Below are positions 45,952 to 54,093 of a stretch of DNA of 64,000 bases, piece by piece. The DNA comes from Crossiella equi (lineage in GTDB: Bacteria > Actinomycetota > Actinomycetes > Mycobacteriales > Pseudonocardiaceae): assembly GCF_017876755.1 (NCBI RefSeq), contig NZ_JAGIOO010000001.1, forward strand, positions 8,665,786-8,729,785. Reading direction: 5' to 3'. Numbering within the stretch: the stretch's first letter is position 1; each line of letters begins with the position of its first letter. Both the position numbers and the translations under genes were made by a program. The notes beneath the pieces are model-generated. The model saw only the letters and a list, made by a program, of their open reading frames with translations. It ran no database searches and was not told the origin of the DNA.

Positions 45952-46237
45952 GAACGGTTCCCTTCAGGGTGTGGACCCGTTTTGTGCGGAGGCAGGGGAA
46001 AGCGGCACGTCAGGCCCGGGCGGCAGGGTGGTGCGCGGACCGGACGTGCGGGAGGAGATGTGCCTTTGAAGGAAAGGGCTCAGCGGGTCAACGGCGACGG
46101 TGCCCGACCGGCACCCGGCCCCCCAACGCCTGTCCTCGGCGCGAACGCGCCCGCCACTACAGGTGTCTGCATGACACATCCCTTCCGGCGGCGGGCTCGA
46201 GAGTACGCCAAGACTTGTATCAAGTCACGATGAAAGT

Positions 46238-46281
46238 GGGTCCAGGCCTCAAGAACCGCTTTCACCAGGTGGTCTGGACAA
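46238..46281 (-). promoter_or_regulatory. Chitinase promoter boxes (direct repeats / DasR-like site)
   Basis: GGGTCCAGGCCT (46238-46249) matches the Streptomyces chitinase 12-bp repeat TGGTCCAGACCT at 10 of 12 bases, and GGTGGTCTGGACAAGT (46268-46283) matches the DasR consensus at about 13 of 16. They lie 290-330 bases upstream of the chitinase start, farther than usual, within the otherwise gene-free 45952-46354 stretch, where I see no other clear feature. Confidence 0.45.
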
Positions 46282-46299
46282 GTCCGGTCGCATGTGGAC

Positions 46300-46342
46300 A
46301 GCGCGGCGCCCCCACCGGATCATCCGACGGGGGCGCCGCGCT
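46300..46342 (-). terminator. Hairpin downstream of the universal stress protein gene
   Basis: Perfect 14-bp stem (46300-46313 with 46329-46342) and 15-base loop, 12 bases past the stop. Confidence 0.72.
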
Positions 46343-46354
46343 GCCGTGTGCCCG

Positions 46355-46810
46355 CTACCGCACGTCCAGCTTCGCCGGGATCACCACCACGGGGCAGGTC
46401 GCCTTGCGCACGCAGTCCGCGCTCACCGAGCCCAGCACCGCCGAGTACACCCGGCCGTGCCCGTGGCTGCCGACCACCAACAGGTCCGCGCCCTTGGCCT
46501 CCTCGGTGAGCACGTCCCCGGCGTAACCCTGGCGCACCACCGTGCGCACCGGGTGCTCCTCGCCGCGCAGCACCTCGGCCACGGCCTCGTCCAGCCGCTC
46601 CTTGTTGACCTGGTGGTGGTCCACGTCGACGGGTTCGACCGTCTCCGCCATGCCCAGCGCGCCCATCGAGGACGGGATCGGGGTCGTGGGCTGCCACGCG
46701 ATCACGGCGGTCAGCTCGGCCTCCCGGCGGCGGGCTTCGGACAGGGCCCAGCCCAGGGCGTGGAGGCTTTCCGTCGAGCCGTCCACACCCACCACGATCG
46801 TGCCTGTCAT
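46355..46810 (-). CDS. Universal stress protein (UspA family)
   Basis: 151 aa from ATG 46810. A single USP domain: IVVGVDGSTESLHALGWAL at the start and the ATP-binding loop VVGSHGHGRVYSAVLGSVS near the end, matching the nucleotide-binding UspA subgroup. It is a cytosolic stress or dormancy protein; no partner gene is visible. Confidence 0.92.
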   Translation of the reverse strand: MTGTIVVGVDGSTESLHALGWALSEARRREAELTAVIAWQPTTPIPSSMGALGMAETVEPVDVDHHQVNKERLDEAVAEVLRGEEHPVRTVVRQGYAGDVLTEEAKGADLLVVGSHGHGRVYSAVLGSVSADCVRKATCPVVVIPAKLDVR

Positions 46811-46886
46811 CGTCAACCTCCCTGGGTTCGCGGTGACCAGGTCGTCAAGCATGCCGCGATCCGCCCGGTTCGGCTGGGTGAGTGGT

Positions 46887-47262
46887 TCAGACCGCCACGG
46901 TCACGCCGGTCAGGCGCTCGGACTCCGTCCACAGGCGGCGCTGCTGGTCCTCGTCGTGGGACTGCCTGCTGGAGCGCACCACCACCGGGTAGCCGCGCAG
47001 CTCCCGGAAGCCGCCCGGACCGTAGTACTGGCCGCCCACCGCGGTGGGGTCGGTGGCCGCGCGCAGCGTGGGCAGCGCGCCCTGGGCGGGCGGCTGGGCG
47101 ATGAGCGGGCCGAACAGCTTGGCCACGGTCTCGATGGGGGAGGGCAGGTTGCGCATCAGCTCGGTGGCCGTGATCCCCGGGTGCGCGGCGATCGAGGCGG
47201 TGCCGTGACCGGCCGCGGCCAGCCGGGTCTGGAGCTGGTAGGCGAACATCAGGTTCGCTGTC
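46887..47262 (-). pseudogene. SDR oxidoreductase, 5' part removed by prophage insertion
   Basis: The frame encodes the C-terminal half of a short-chain dehydrogenase (KTANLMFAYQLQTRL, AHPGITATEL, YYGPGGFRELRGYP) and ends normally at 46887. The homology stops at about KTAN; the Rossmann half and the catalytic Tyr would lie farther 5', but instead the sequence turns into unrelated DNA next to the phage integrase. The remaining half is expected at the other end of the prophage. Confidence 0.82.
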
Positions 47263-47275
47263 TTCGTTCTTACTG
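47240..47275. other. Probable attachment-site junction (attL or attR)
   Basis: SDR coding similarity ends here and the integrase gene begins 220 bases on. Large serine integrases use 2-bp cores, so the exact crossover cannot be fixed without the other junction. Confidence 0.5.
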
Positions 47276-47481
47276 TCCATAGCCGTGACCCCTCTACGCC
47301 TGGATCTCCGGACCCCGCAGGCAGGCACCCGTGTGCCCTGTGCTGCCCTTTGTAGGCATTCTCTTACCCCACGTGTTGTTTCGTTTTTCTCCGCGTCTTT
47401 GTCGGCCCCTTCGTCTAGGCTCGATTCAGCGAATATCGGACCACAGACGGAGGGTGCCATTTTGAGCACTGGGGGTAAGCG

Positions 47482-49251
47482 ATGACGAACGCGACTCTCG
47501 CAAGCCGTGTCCGCGACTTCATCACCGGCCGCAAGCTCCGAGTTGTCATCTATGCCCGCGTCTCACGTGACCGCAACGGACGAGAGATTTCCGTCAAGAG
47601 TCAGATCGTGATCGGCAAGAGGTGGGCCAAGCGCAACGGCGCTCAGATCGTGGCCATTCTCTGTGACAATGACATCTCCGGCCGTGGTCACTCCACGGAC
47701 GAACGCGTGGCGTACAAGGAAGCACTCCGGCTGATCGAGTCCGGGGTAGCCAACACCCTGTGGACCTGGGAGTCCGCGCGCGCTCAGCGGGACATGCCCG
47801 TGTTCATCATCCTGCGTGAGCTTCTGGAACTGGTCGGCGGCTTCTGGGCCTACGACGAACGCATTCTGGACATGTCCGACCCGGACGACCGAATGCAAGC
47901 CACCAGGGACGCGCTGCGCGCGGAGGAAGAGTCCATTCAGATCGGGAAGCGGTCACGGCGCGGCATCCTGACGCGCGCGCTAGATGGCTACTGGGCCGGA
48001 CCGATCTCCTTCGGCTACCGCTGCGAATACAACTCCCGAACCGGGGAGGTGCGCGGCCGGAAGAAGGACAAGGAGCTTGCAGCGGTCTTCGTGGAGATGG
48101 CCGAGCGCGCGCTTGCCTCCGAGTCCGAGTCCTCGATTGCGCGGGATCTCCGGAACCGTGGCATCCCGTGTGCGCGGGGTGACCGCTGGAATCAGTCCCA
48201 CATCAAGCGCATCCACTTCTACTACCAGGATGCGCGGCAGTGGGCTCAGTTCCTGGACACACTGAACGTGGACCAGGTCCATTCCGCCTACGCCGTGGCC
48301 AACGGGCTGCGCCGACGGGACCCGTACAAGTACCTGGCGCAGCAGATGAACCGCCAGCAGCGCGCGCACTGCTTCCCCGGGCAGTGGTGCTCCATCAAGG
48401 TGCGCTCAGTTCTCCTGAACCCATTTCCGGCCGGTCTGCGGGTGCACCAAGGCCAGGTGATCGGTAAGGGCCGTTGGCCCAAGCTGATCAGCAAGGAGAC
48501 GCACCTTGCCCTGGTGGCCAGGCTCCGCCGTCCGGGCAAGAGCGACAATCGGGACGGGGACCGGGTCAAGCACCTGCTGTCCGGCCGAATCATGGCCTGC
48601 GATGTGTGCGGCTCGGAAACGGACTGCGCGGTGCGCAGCGGCGCGGAGACCTACCGCTGTAAGAAGGGCTGCGTGCAGCGGCGCAAGCACATGGTGGAGC
48701 CCTTCGTGGTGGAAACGCTGTTGCAGCGTCTCGAAGCCCCCGACGCGGCGCAGTTCTTCGCCGTGGCCGATGACGGGCAGGTTCTGCCGAAGCTGCACCG
48801 CGCGGCGAAGAAGTGCCGGGACAAGCTGGACGCGGCCAGGCTTTCCGCTGCCTCGCCGGACGGGATCAGCATGGAGTCCCTGGCCGTGATGGAGCACAAG
48901 CTCAAGCCGGAGATCGCACGGCTTGAGGAGCAGATCATGAGGCTTGGGGCCGCGCCTCTGGTGGGCAAGGTGATGGGTCCGCAGGCGCGGGAGGTGTGGG
49001 AAACACTGACGCTTCCGCAGAAGCGGGAGATCATTGCCGCCACGCTGCGGCCGAAGCTGCGCAAGGGCAGGCCGGGACGGCAGACGTTCGACCCGAAGGG
49101 CGTCGTCCTGAAATGGATTAAGCCGGATGACAGCTTGCCCGACATCGACACGGTGCTAGGCGAAAAGGGTGCCTGCCTGGTCAAGGCCAAGCCGAAGCGG
49201 AAGAAGAAGGCGCGCGTGGTGAAGGAACCGGCCGAGCTGGTAGCGGCCTGA
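47482..49251 (+). CDS. Large serine recombinase, phage integrase
   Basis: 589 aa from ATG 47482, with GGGGGTAAG upstream. N-terminal resolvase domain with the catalytic serine in YARVSRDR (S28), then a recombinase domain, a zinc ribbon (CDVCGSE...CKKGC) and a long coiled C-terminal region (MEHKLKPEIARLEEQIMRL). Base composition at its start is less GC-rich than the chromosome. It would integrate the phage at the SDR gene. The 220 bases upstream hold its promoter and half of attP; I see no clear excision-factor gene. Confidence 0.95.
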   Translation: MTNATLASRVRDFITGRKLRVVIYARVSRDRNGREISVKSQIVIGKRWAKRNGAQIVAILCDNDISGRGHSTDERVAYKEALRLIESGVANTLWTWESARAQRDMPVFIILRELLELVGGFWAYDERILDMSDPDDRMQATRDALRAEEESIQIGKRSRRGILTRALDGYWAGPISFGYRCEYNSRTGEVRGRKKDKELAAVFVEMAERALASESESSIARDLRNRGIPCARGDRWNQSHIKRIHFYYQDARQWAQFLDTLNVDQVHSAYAVANGLRRRDPYKYLAQQMNRQQRAHCFPGQWCSIKVRSVLLNPFPAGLRVHQGQVIGKGRWPKLISKETHLALVARLRRPGKSDNRDGDRVKHLLSGRIMACDVCGSETDCAVRSGAETYRCKKGCVQRRKHMVEPFVVETLLQRLEAPDAAQFFAVADDGQVLPKLHRAAKKCRDKLDAARLSAASPDGISMESLAVMEHKLKPEIARLEEQIMRLGAAPLVGKVMGPQAREVWETLTLPQKREIIAATLRPKLRKGRPGRQTFDPKGVVLKWIKPDDSLPDIDTVLGEKGACLVKAKPKRKKKARVVKEPAELVAA

Positions 49252-49266
49252 CGCGCAGACGACGAA

Positions 49267-49303
49267 AGCGGCCCCGGGTCCCGTGAAGGGACCCGGGGCC
49301 GCT
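49267..49303. terminator. Strong bidirectional hairpin after the integrase
   Basis: 16-bp perfect stem (49267-49282 with 49288-49303) and a 5-base loop, between the integrase stop and the convergent lysis operon end; it can serve both. Confidence 0.85.
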
Positions 49304-49307
49304 GCTG

Positions 49308-49472
49308 TTACTGGGGCTGCTGCGCCTTCCTGAGCTTGCGCACGCCGGACTGAACGATGGGCATCAGGTAGGTGACCTGGCGCGGGGTGAACGGTGGCGC
49401 GTCGGCCACCACAGCCCGCGCAGCGGCCACCATCTCCGGCGTGGGCCGGTGGGGCTGCGTGCCGGGGCTCAC
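49308..49472 (-). CDS. Small phage protein, lysis operon end
   Basis: 54 aa from GTG 49472, whose GTGA overlaps the stop of the holin-like gene. Basic C-terminus (SGVRKLRKAQQPQ) and a possible helix (EMVAAARAVV). No family recognised. The overlap and its position between the holin and terminator argue that it is real. Confidence 0.6.
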   Translation of the reverse strand: MSPGTQPHRPTPEMVAAARAVVADAPPFTPRQVTYLMPIVQSGVRKLRKAQQPQ

Positions 49473-49735
49473 CAGGACGCATCCCGGGGGCCGGGGATGA
49501 GGGTGTGGCCGTCAGCGTCGCGCGGGTCGGCCAGCGGGGTCACCCGGGACTCGGTGGCCCACACGATGCCGAAGGCAGCCAGCGCGGCCACCACGGCGGA
49601 GATGGCCCCGGTGAGGGCACCTCCCTGGGCATCGGTGAGCAGGCCGGAACCGACCAGGCCGGAGATCAGCGCGGACAGGCCACCGATCCAGGACGCTGCG
49701 GTGCGCACCGGGCGCGGGCGTGCGGGGGTGGACAA
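49469..49735 (-). CDS. Putative holin
   Basis: 88 aa from TTG 49735, with AGGAG upstream. Two hydrophobic helices (WIGGLSALISGLVGSGLL and ISAVVAALAAFGIVWA) with a short turn and a charged C-terminal tail, next to the endolysin region: the pattern of a small phage holin. The family is not certain. Confidence 0.65.
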   Translation of the reverse strand: MSTPARPRPVRTAASWIGGLSALISGLVGSGLLTDAQGGALTGAISAVVAALAAFGIVWATESRVTPLADPRDADGHTLIPGPRDASW

Positions 49736-49768
49736 GGTGATGGTGCTCCTTCGTGGTGTGGGGGGTGG

Positions 49769-49794
49769 GCTGGCCCCGGGGGTGCGGGGCCAGC
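49769..49794 (-). terminator. Hairpin before the holin gene
   Basis: Nine-bp stem (49769-49777 with 49786-49794), 8-base loop, between the small membrane-protein gene and the holin; weak, may only fold the leader. Confidence 0.3.
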
Positions 49795-49811
49795 GGGTAG
49801 GGCGGGCCGGG

Positions 49812-50093
49812 TCAGTCCCGGTGTTCCAGCTCGGCCAGGCCGGTGCGGATCACGCGCTCGGCCTCGTCGACGTAGTCGCGGACGCGCCGCCCGAGGAGGA
49901 GGAAGACCGCGCCGACGAGCAGGGCCACGGCCCGCCCGGTCGAGCTCCGGCCTGCCTCCGGCCGGCCGGAGTCGACCGGGCGGGTTTCCCCGCCTTGGTG
50001 ACCGTTCCCGCGGTTGGCCTCATCGGGCGGGTGGGTGCGTGCCCGCGGGCACGGGCACCGGGGCGGGCCTGGTGTGGGGGTGGGGGCGGTCAT
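49812..50093 (-). CDS. Small phage membrane protein
   Basis: Up to 93 aa from ATG 50093. The first 50 residues are Pro/Arg-rich and overlap phage repeats, so the true start may be further in. One hydrophobic helix (AVALLVGAVFLLLG) is followed by a charged amphipathic tail (RDYVDEAERVIRTGLAELE). Position beside the endolysin suggests a lysis accessory such as a spanin-like or second holin, but I recognise no family. Confidence 0.55.
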   Translation of the reverse strand: MTAPTPTPGPPRCPCPRARTHPPDEANRGNGHQGGETRPVDSGRPEAGRSSTGRAVALLVGAVFLLLGRRVRDYVDEAERVIRTGLAELEHRD

Positions 50094-50096
50094 CGC

Positions 50097-50789
50097 TCAC
50101 CCACCCATCAGCTTGCGCCAGGTCAGCGGGCCGACGATGCCGTCAGCGGCCAGGCCCGCGCGCTGCTGCATGAACCGCACGCGCGCTTCGGTGGCCGGTC
50201 CGAAGTCGCCATCGGTGGCCAGCCGCGCCAGCTTCGGGTACCAGGCGTTCAGGATGCGCTGGACCTCGGCCACGGCGCTGCCCTTGCTGCCCCGGCGGAT
50301 GGTCGGACGCCCGCCCGGTGCCGGTCCCGGCCCGGGGCCGGGCCCGGGATCTCCGCCGGACAGGCCCCAGCCCTGGGTGGCGTCGTACCCGGCCTGGCCC
50401 AGGCTCACCGAGACGTGGGTGTGGCTGGTGTGCGGGTTGGTGCCGGTGTAGGTGCGCCAGGCCCACCCGGAGGACGGGGAGGCGATGCGGCGGGCGGAGA
50501 TGACGTAGGAGCCGTTGCCCAGTGCGGGGTGCCCGGAGCGGCCGAGCGCGCGCAGGTGTTCGGCGATGTGCAGGCCGATGCCGGTATCGCCACCGTGTCC
50601 GGCGTCGAAGTCGTAGGCCCGGACCACGCCGATGCCCTTGTCATCGCGGACCCATGGGTTGTGGTCGGACTTGCGGGAGGCGTGGGCCGCGTCCCCGATC
50701 CAGCCGTCAGACGCCTTGTCGCGTCCGGGCCAGCGGGCGTTGACCTCATCGCGCAGGACGGCCAGGGCACGGGCCAGGCGGTAGGCCAT
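50097..50789 (-). CDS. Endolysin: M15-type peptidase plus peptidoglycan-binding domain
   Basis: 230 aa from ATG 50789. The N-terminal part has SDHNPW, AYDFDAGH and HTSHTHVS, the Zn-binding pattern of D,D-/L-alanyl-D-glutamate-type M15 peptidases. A Gly/Pro linker then leads to a PG_binding_1 domain (RRGSKGSAVAEVQRIL, DGDFGPATEARVRFMQQ, DGIVGPLTW). It cleaves peptide cross-links in the host cell wall at lysis. The stop of the preceding small gene overlaps its start (TGATG). Confidence 0.9.
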   Translation of the reverse strand: MAYRLARALAVLRDEVNARWPGRDKASDGWIGDAAHASRKSDHNPWVRDDKGIGVVRAYDFDAGHGGDTGIGLHIAEHLRALGRSGHPALGNGSYVISARRIASPSSGWAWRTYTGTNPHTSHTHVSVSLGQAGYDATQGWGLSGGDPGPGPGPGPAPGGRPTIRRGSKGSAVAEVQRILNAWYPKLARLATDGDFGPATEARVRFMQQRAGLAADGIVGPLTWRKLMGG

Positions 50790-50911
50790 CAGGCGTGCAC
50801 CTCCTGGCCCATCAGCGCGCCCGGGTCCTCGTCCTCGTGTGCGGCGTGTGGGCTGACCTCCGTTTCGGGCGGGTGCTCGTCGTCGTAGTAGGTGTCTTCG
50901 TGTGCGGGCAC
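50789..50911 (-). CDS. Small acidic phage protein
   Basis: 40 aa from GTG 50911 with GAGAGG upstream; ends with TGATG overlapping the endolysin start, which supports it as a coupled gene. Very acidic (HEDTYYDDEHPPETE). No family recognised. Confidence 0.6.
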   Translation of the reverse strand: MPAHEDTYYDDEHPPETEVSPHAAHEDEDPGALMGQEVHA

Positions 50912-51005
50912 GGATTCCTCTCGTTGTGCCGCAGGGAGATGGGCCGCAGCAGGCGCGCGCGTGCACCTCCTCGGCCTGCGCGTGAGGTGGGCTGCGCCGT
51001 GGTGC

Positions 51006-53255
51006 TCAGGGAGCGGGTGGCGCGGCGCGCAGGGTGAAGGAGTCGGACAGTCCGTCCTGGACGGACAGGGTTCGGCGGATGCCGATCACGGATGCGCGGA
51101 TGGGTCCGCCGAGGCCGTCGGGGTCGGACAGGGCCACGACGTCGCCGAGCTGGACCCGGGGGTCACCGGGCATCGGGATATCGGCCAGCACGGGTGTGGG
51201 GTCGGCCAGGTCGGTCAGCAGCGAGTGCGCCACGGCGGCGGCGGAGTCCGGTTCCTGCCGGAAGACGTTGCCCTGCAACGACAAGGCCCGTCGTCCGTAG
51301 CGCTGGGCTGAGGCCGGGTTGTCCCACTGGTGTTCGGTGGCCCCTTCGTCGGTGATGACCATCCCGTTGATGCGCAGCGTGGGGCGGTCGCCGAGGGCGA
51401 ACCGGATGGTGAACGGGTGCGGGTTGTTGATGTCGAGCTGCACCGTGGATTCGTCCTCGAACTGGCGGACGCGGACGATGACGCCTTCGGCCCACTCGCC
51501 GGTCGCGGCGTTGGTGGCCACGAAGGAGTGCCGGGCGGCGTCGTCCCAGGCTTCCGGGGACAGCGCGTGCAGGTCGGCTTGAGCGACCCGGACCCGCTGC
51601 GCCATCTGCACGGTCGGGAAGAAGTTGCCCGTGATGGTGTCCAGCTGTTCCGGTGTACGGGGCTCCCACGCGGTCACCGCGCTGGTGACCTGCAAGCGCG
51701 GGGCGGTGCTGGCGGAGATGGCGTTGCGGACGCTGTCCAGGGACGTCGACACGGACAGGCCGGACAGGTCTACGGCCGCGTCCAGGGTGCGCACCGGGGC
51801 GGTGCTGGCGCGGCGGCGCGCGGTCTCGCGGTTGAGGAAGCGGAAGCGCCCGGCCTCGGTGAACTCCACCAGGCCGTACTCCGCGCCCACGGCGGTGCGG
51901 ATGACCTCCCAGGAGTCCCCGGCCACGATGTCGGGCAGGCCGTAGAACCAGCCCAAGCCGGTGTCCAGGTCGGCCTGTGGGGTGTGCGGGCTGCCCCAGT
52001 TGGCGGGGATCTGCGGGGCGTAGGTGATCTGCATGCACTGCACCGGAACCGGGGAGGCACCCAGGACCCGTCCGTACCGGCCGCCCGTGTAGGTGGACAG
52101 GTTGCCGATCGTGTGGACCACGGGGCTGTGCCGGGTGCCGTCGACGTGCCAGACGGCGGTGATGTCGTGGGCGTCGGCATCCCAGCGCACCCAGCAGCCC
52201 ACCGAGTGCCAGGCCGGGGCACCGGTCAGGCGCGGCCCGTCCAGGGTGAGGATCTTGTTGCCCTGGGTGTGGACGTCCAGAGCGAGGATTCCGTTGCGGC
52301 GCAACATGATGTCGAACGTGGTTCCCCACTGGTCCTGGTGGCCGCTGGTGCCCACTCCCAGCAGTAGGCCGTCTGAGTTGCGGGACAGGTCGTTGCTGGC
52401 CCCGGCGAGTAGGTGGAACTCGAACAGGTGCGCCGCTCCGTGGCCCGGGGAGAAAGGCCGCTCGCAGTAGCCGGAGTACTGGGCGAACATGCGGTTGGTG
52501 CCGTTGAGGGCCAGGCCGTAGCGCCCGGGGACGTACTCGGGGATGCCGGGTTCGTCGGGGTAGCCGGTGACGTCACCGGAGTAGCCCACGTCCGGCCAGG
52601 CTCCGCCGTGGCCGGTCACGGCCCACATGCAACCGCTGCGCGGCGGCGGGGAGAAGTAGATCCCGTTGCGCCGCAGCACGTAGTCCACGACCCATTGCGT
52701 GTTGGTGCGGTTGCGCCACGGCCAGATCCGCCGGTTGTAGAAGGCCGATCGGTGCTCAGCCCCCAAGGGCAGCGTGATCGGGTTGCGCAGCCGCTCGGCG
52801 GGGTCCAGGGCGTCCAGGGTCACCGTGCGCTCGGCGGAGCTGATGCCCAGTCCCCGGATGGTGCCGGTGAGCTGCGGCACCAGCCGGTGCCCGTCCCGGG
52901 TGGCGAAGCCGAGTTCGGCGCGCACCGGGGTGTCTTCCAGGGGGCGGCCGTACAGCGGGCTGTCCGGCCGGTACGGGGAGAGCAGGCGCGCGATGTCGCG
53001 GGGGTCTTGGGCGCGCTGGCCGCCGAGTTCGGCGGTCAGGCGGGCGGTGGTGTAGCCCTCGACCACCGCGCACTCCCGGGGCAGGTCCCCGGTCAGGGAG
53101 CGGTCCACGGTCACCGAGCTGACGACCTCGGTCAGCTCGGCGAGCGGGTGGGCGTAGCGGCCGTCCCGGTCCCAGTCCGCGCGCAGGCGTATCAGGGGGG
53201 TGCGCACCGCTGACTGCACAGCCGCGGCGAGGGCGGTATCGCCCGGCAACTGCAC
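51006..53255 (-). CDS. Phage tail tip / minor tail protein with lectin-like insert
   Basis: 749 aa from GTG 53255. The N-terminal part (LIRLRADWDRDGRY, LTGTIRGLGI) and C-terminal part (LGDRPTLRINGMVITD, LGDVVALSDPDGLGG) resemble tail-hub/baseplate domains. About residues 215-400 form a jellyroll-like LamG insert (LALNGTNRMF, HLFEFHLLAG, WHSVGCWVRWD). By position it follows the tape measure and the distal-tail-type protein, so it is likely part of the tip and may bind a cell-surface glycan (inference). Confidence 0.75.
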   Translation of the reverse strand: MQLPGDTALAAAVQSAVRTPLIRLRADWDRDGRYAHPLAELTEVVSSVTVDRSLTGDLPRECAVVEGYTTARLTAELGGQRAQDPRDIARLLSPYRPDSPLYGRPLEDTPVRAELGFATRDGHRLVPQLTGTIRGLGISSAERTVTLDALDPAERLRNPITLPLGAEHRSAFYNRRIWPWRNRTNTQWVVDYVLRRNGIYFSPPPRSGCMWAVTGHGGAWPDVGYSGDVTGYPDEPGIPEYVPGRYGLALNGTNRMFAQYSGYCERPFSPGHGAAHLFEFHLLAGASNDLSRNSDGLLLGVGTSGHQDQWGTTFDIMLRRNGILALDVHTQGNKILTLDGPRLTGAPAWHSVGCWVRWDADAHDITAVWHVDGTRHSPVVHTIGNLSTYTGGRYGRVLGASPVPVQCMQITYAPQIPANWGSPHTPQADLDTGLGWFYGLPDIVAGDSWEVIRTAVGAEYGLVEFTEAGRFRFLNRETARRRASTAPVRTLDAAVDLSGLSVSTSLDSVRNAISASTAPRLQVTSAVTAWEPRTPEQLDTITGNFFPTVQMAQRVRVAQADLHALSPEAWDDAARHSFVATNAATGEWAEGVIVRVRQFEDESTVQLDINNPHPFTIRFALGDRPTLRINGMVITDEGATEHQWDNPASAQRYGRRALSLQGNVFRQEPDSAAAVAHSLLTDLADPTPVLADIPMPGDPRVQLGDVVALSDPDGLGGPIRASVIGIRRTLSVQDGLSDSFTLRAAPPAP

Positions 53256-53258
53256 GGA

Positions 53259-54089
53259 TCACACCTCCCACAGGGTCACGGTGGTGCCGTAGCTGCCAGG
53301 CAGCGGGTAGGCGGTGGTGACCGACTCGACGGCGACCACGGCCGTGCCCCCGCCCGGGGTCCAGACGTCGGCGTCGGCGGGCCGGGCGGTCTCGATCTGC
53401 CACGCCTGGGTGCTCACCGCCCCGCCGGGTCCGCCCGGGGCCAGCAACAGGGCCAGGCGCACGCTTGCGGCGCCTGCGGGTGGCAGGGCGGTGACGGTGA
53501 CGCGGCGCATCGTCGGCCCCGGAGTGGTCGGGGCGCTCTCGGCCGCGCCGAGCTGCGCGCCGCTGGCCGAGTGCGCGGTGAGCACCAGGCGCACCGACAC
53601 CCCGGAGGAGACGTAGGCCGAGGCCGTCAGCGCCTCCCCCGGGAGTACCGGCACCTCGGTGTCCGCGCCGAGCTGCCCGCCCTGGGAGGTGGCATCCCAG
53701 CGCAGGCCACCGGCCAGCGGCACCGAGCTGGACAGCGGCACCCACCGCAGGGTGCCGCTGCTGGCGGTGAAGCCCTGCGGGGAGCGCGTGCCGGTGCCGG
53801 TCGCTGCGGCCTGCACCGGCAGGCGGTTGGGCCGCTGCGGGTCGATCAGCCACAGCGGCCCGTCCACCAGGCCCAGGTGCAGCGCGTCCAGGAACGCGGC
53901 CGTGTCCGCGTCCAGGTGTGGCCAGGACAGCACCCACGTGCGGCGCACGGCCACCCGGTCGATCGTGGGGCGGCCGGTCAGCGACCGGTGCACCGCGCCG
54001 TAGCGGGTGGCGCTGGCCTCCGGCGGCTTGTCCGGGGACGGGGAGGGCAGCTCACGCAGCGCTCCCAGGGGGCCGAGGTAGAACGGCAT
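53259..54089 (-). CDS. Distal tail-type protein
   Basis: 276 aa from ATG 54089. MPFYLGPLGALRELPSP and the early body resemble distal-tail (Dit)-like proteins in phages of Gram-positive hosts, followed by a beta-rich C-terminal domain (LTASAYVSSGVSVRLVLTA, VTVTALPPAGAASVRLAL) similar to a carbohydrate-binding jellyroll. It lies between the tape measure and the tip gene, as expected for Dit. Confidence 0.65.
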   Translation of the reverse strand: MPFYLGPLGALRELPSPSPDKPPEASATRYGAVHRSLTGRPTIDRVAVRRTWVLSWPHLDADTAAFLDALHLGLVDGPLWLIDPQRPNRLPVQAAATGTGTRSPQGFTASSGTLRWVPLSSSVPLAGGLRWDATSQGGQLGADTEVPVLPGEALTASAYVSSGVSVRLVLTAHSASGAQLGAAESAPTTPGPTMRRVTVTALPPAGAASVRLALLLAPGGPGGAVSTQAWQIETARPADADVWTPGGGTAVVAVESVTTAYPLPGSYGTTVTLWEV

Positions 54090-54093
54090 GGCT

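Noticed and set aside
47240-47480. tRNA gene as the phage attachment site
   Set aside because: No cloverleaf or anticodon arm found; the interrupted gene is an SDR and the integrase is a serine recombinase.
47285-47485. 66-codon + frame ending with ATGA overlap at the integrase start
   Set aside because: No family, low-complexity Ser/Arg/Pro-rich sequence, and it lies over the attachment site and promoter; too weak to call.
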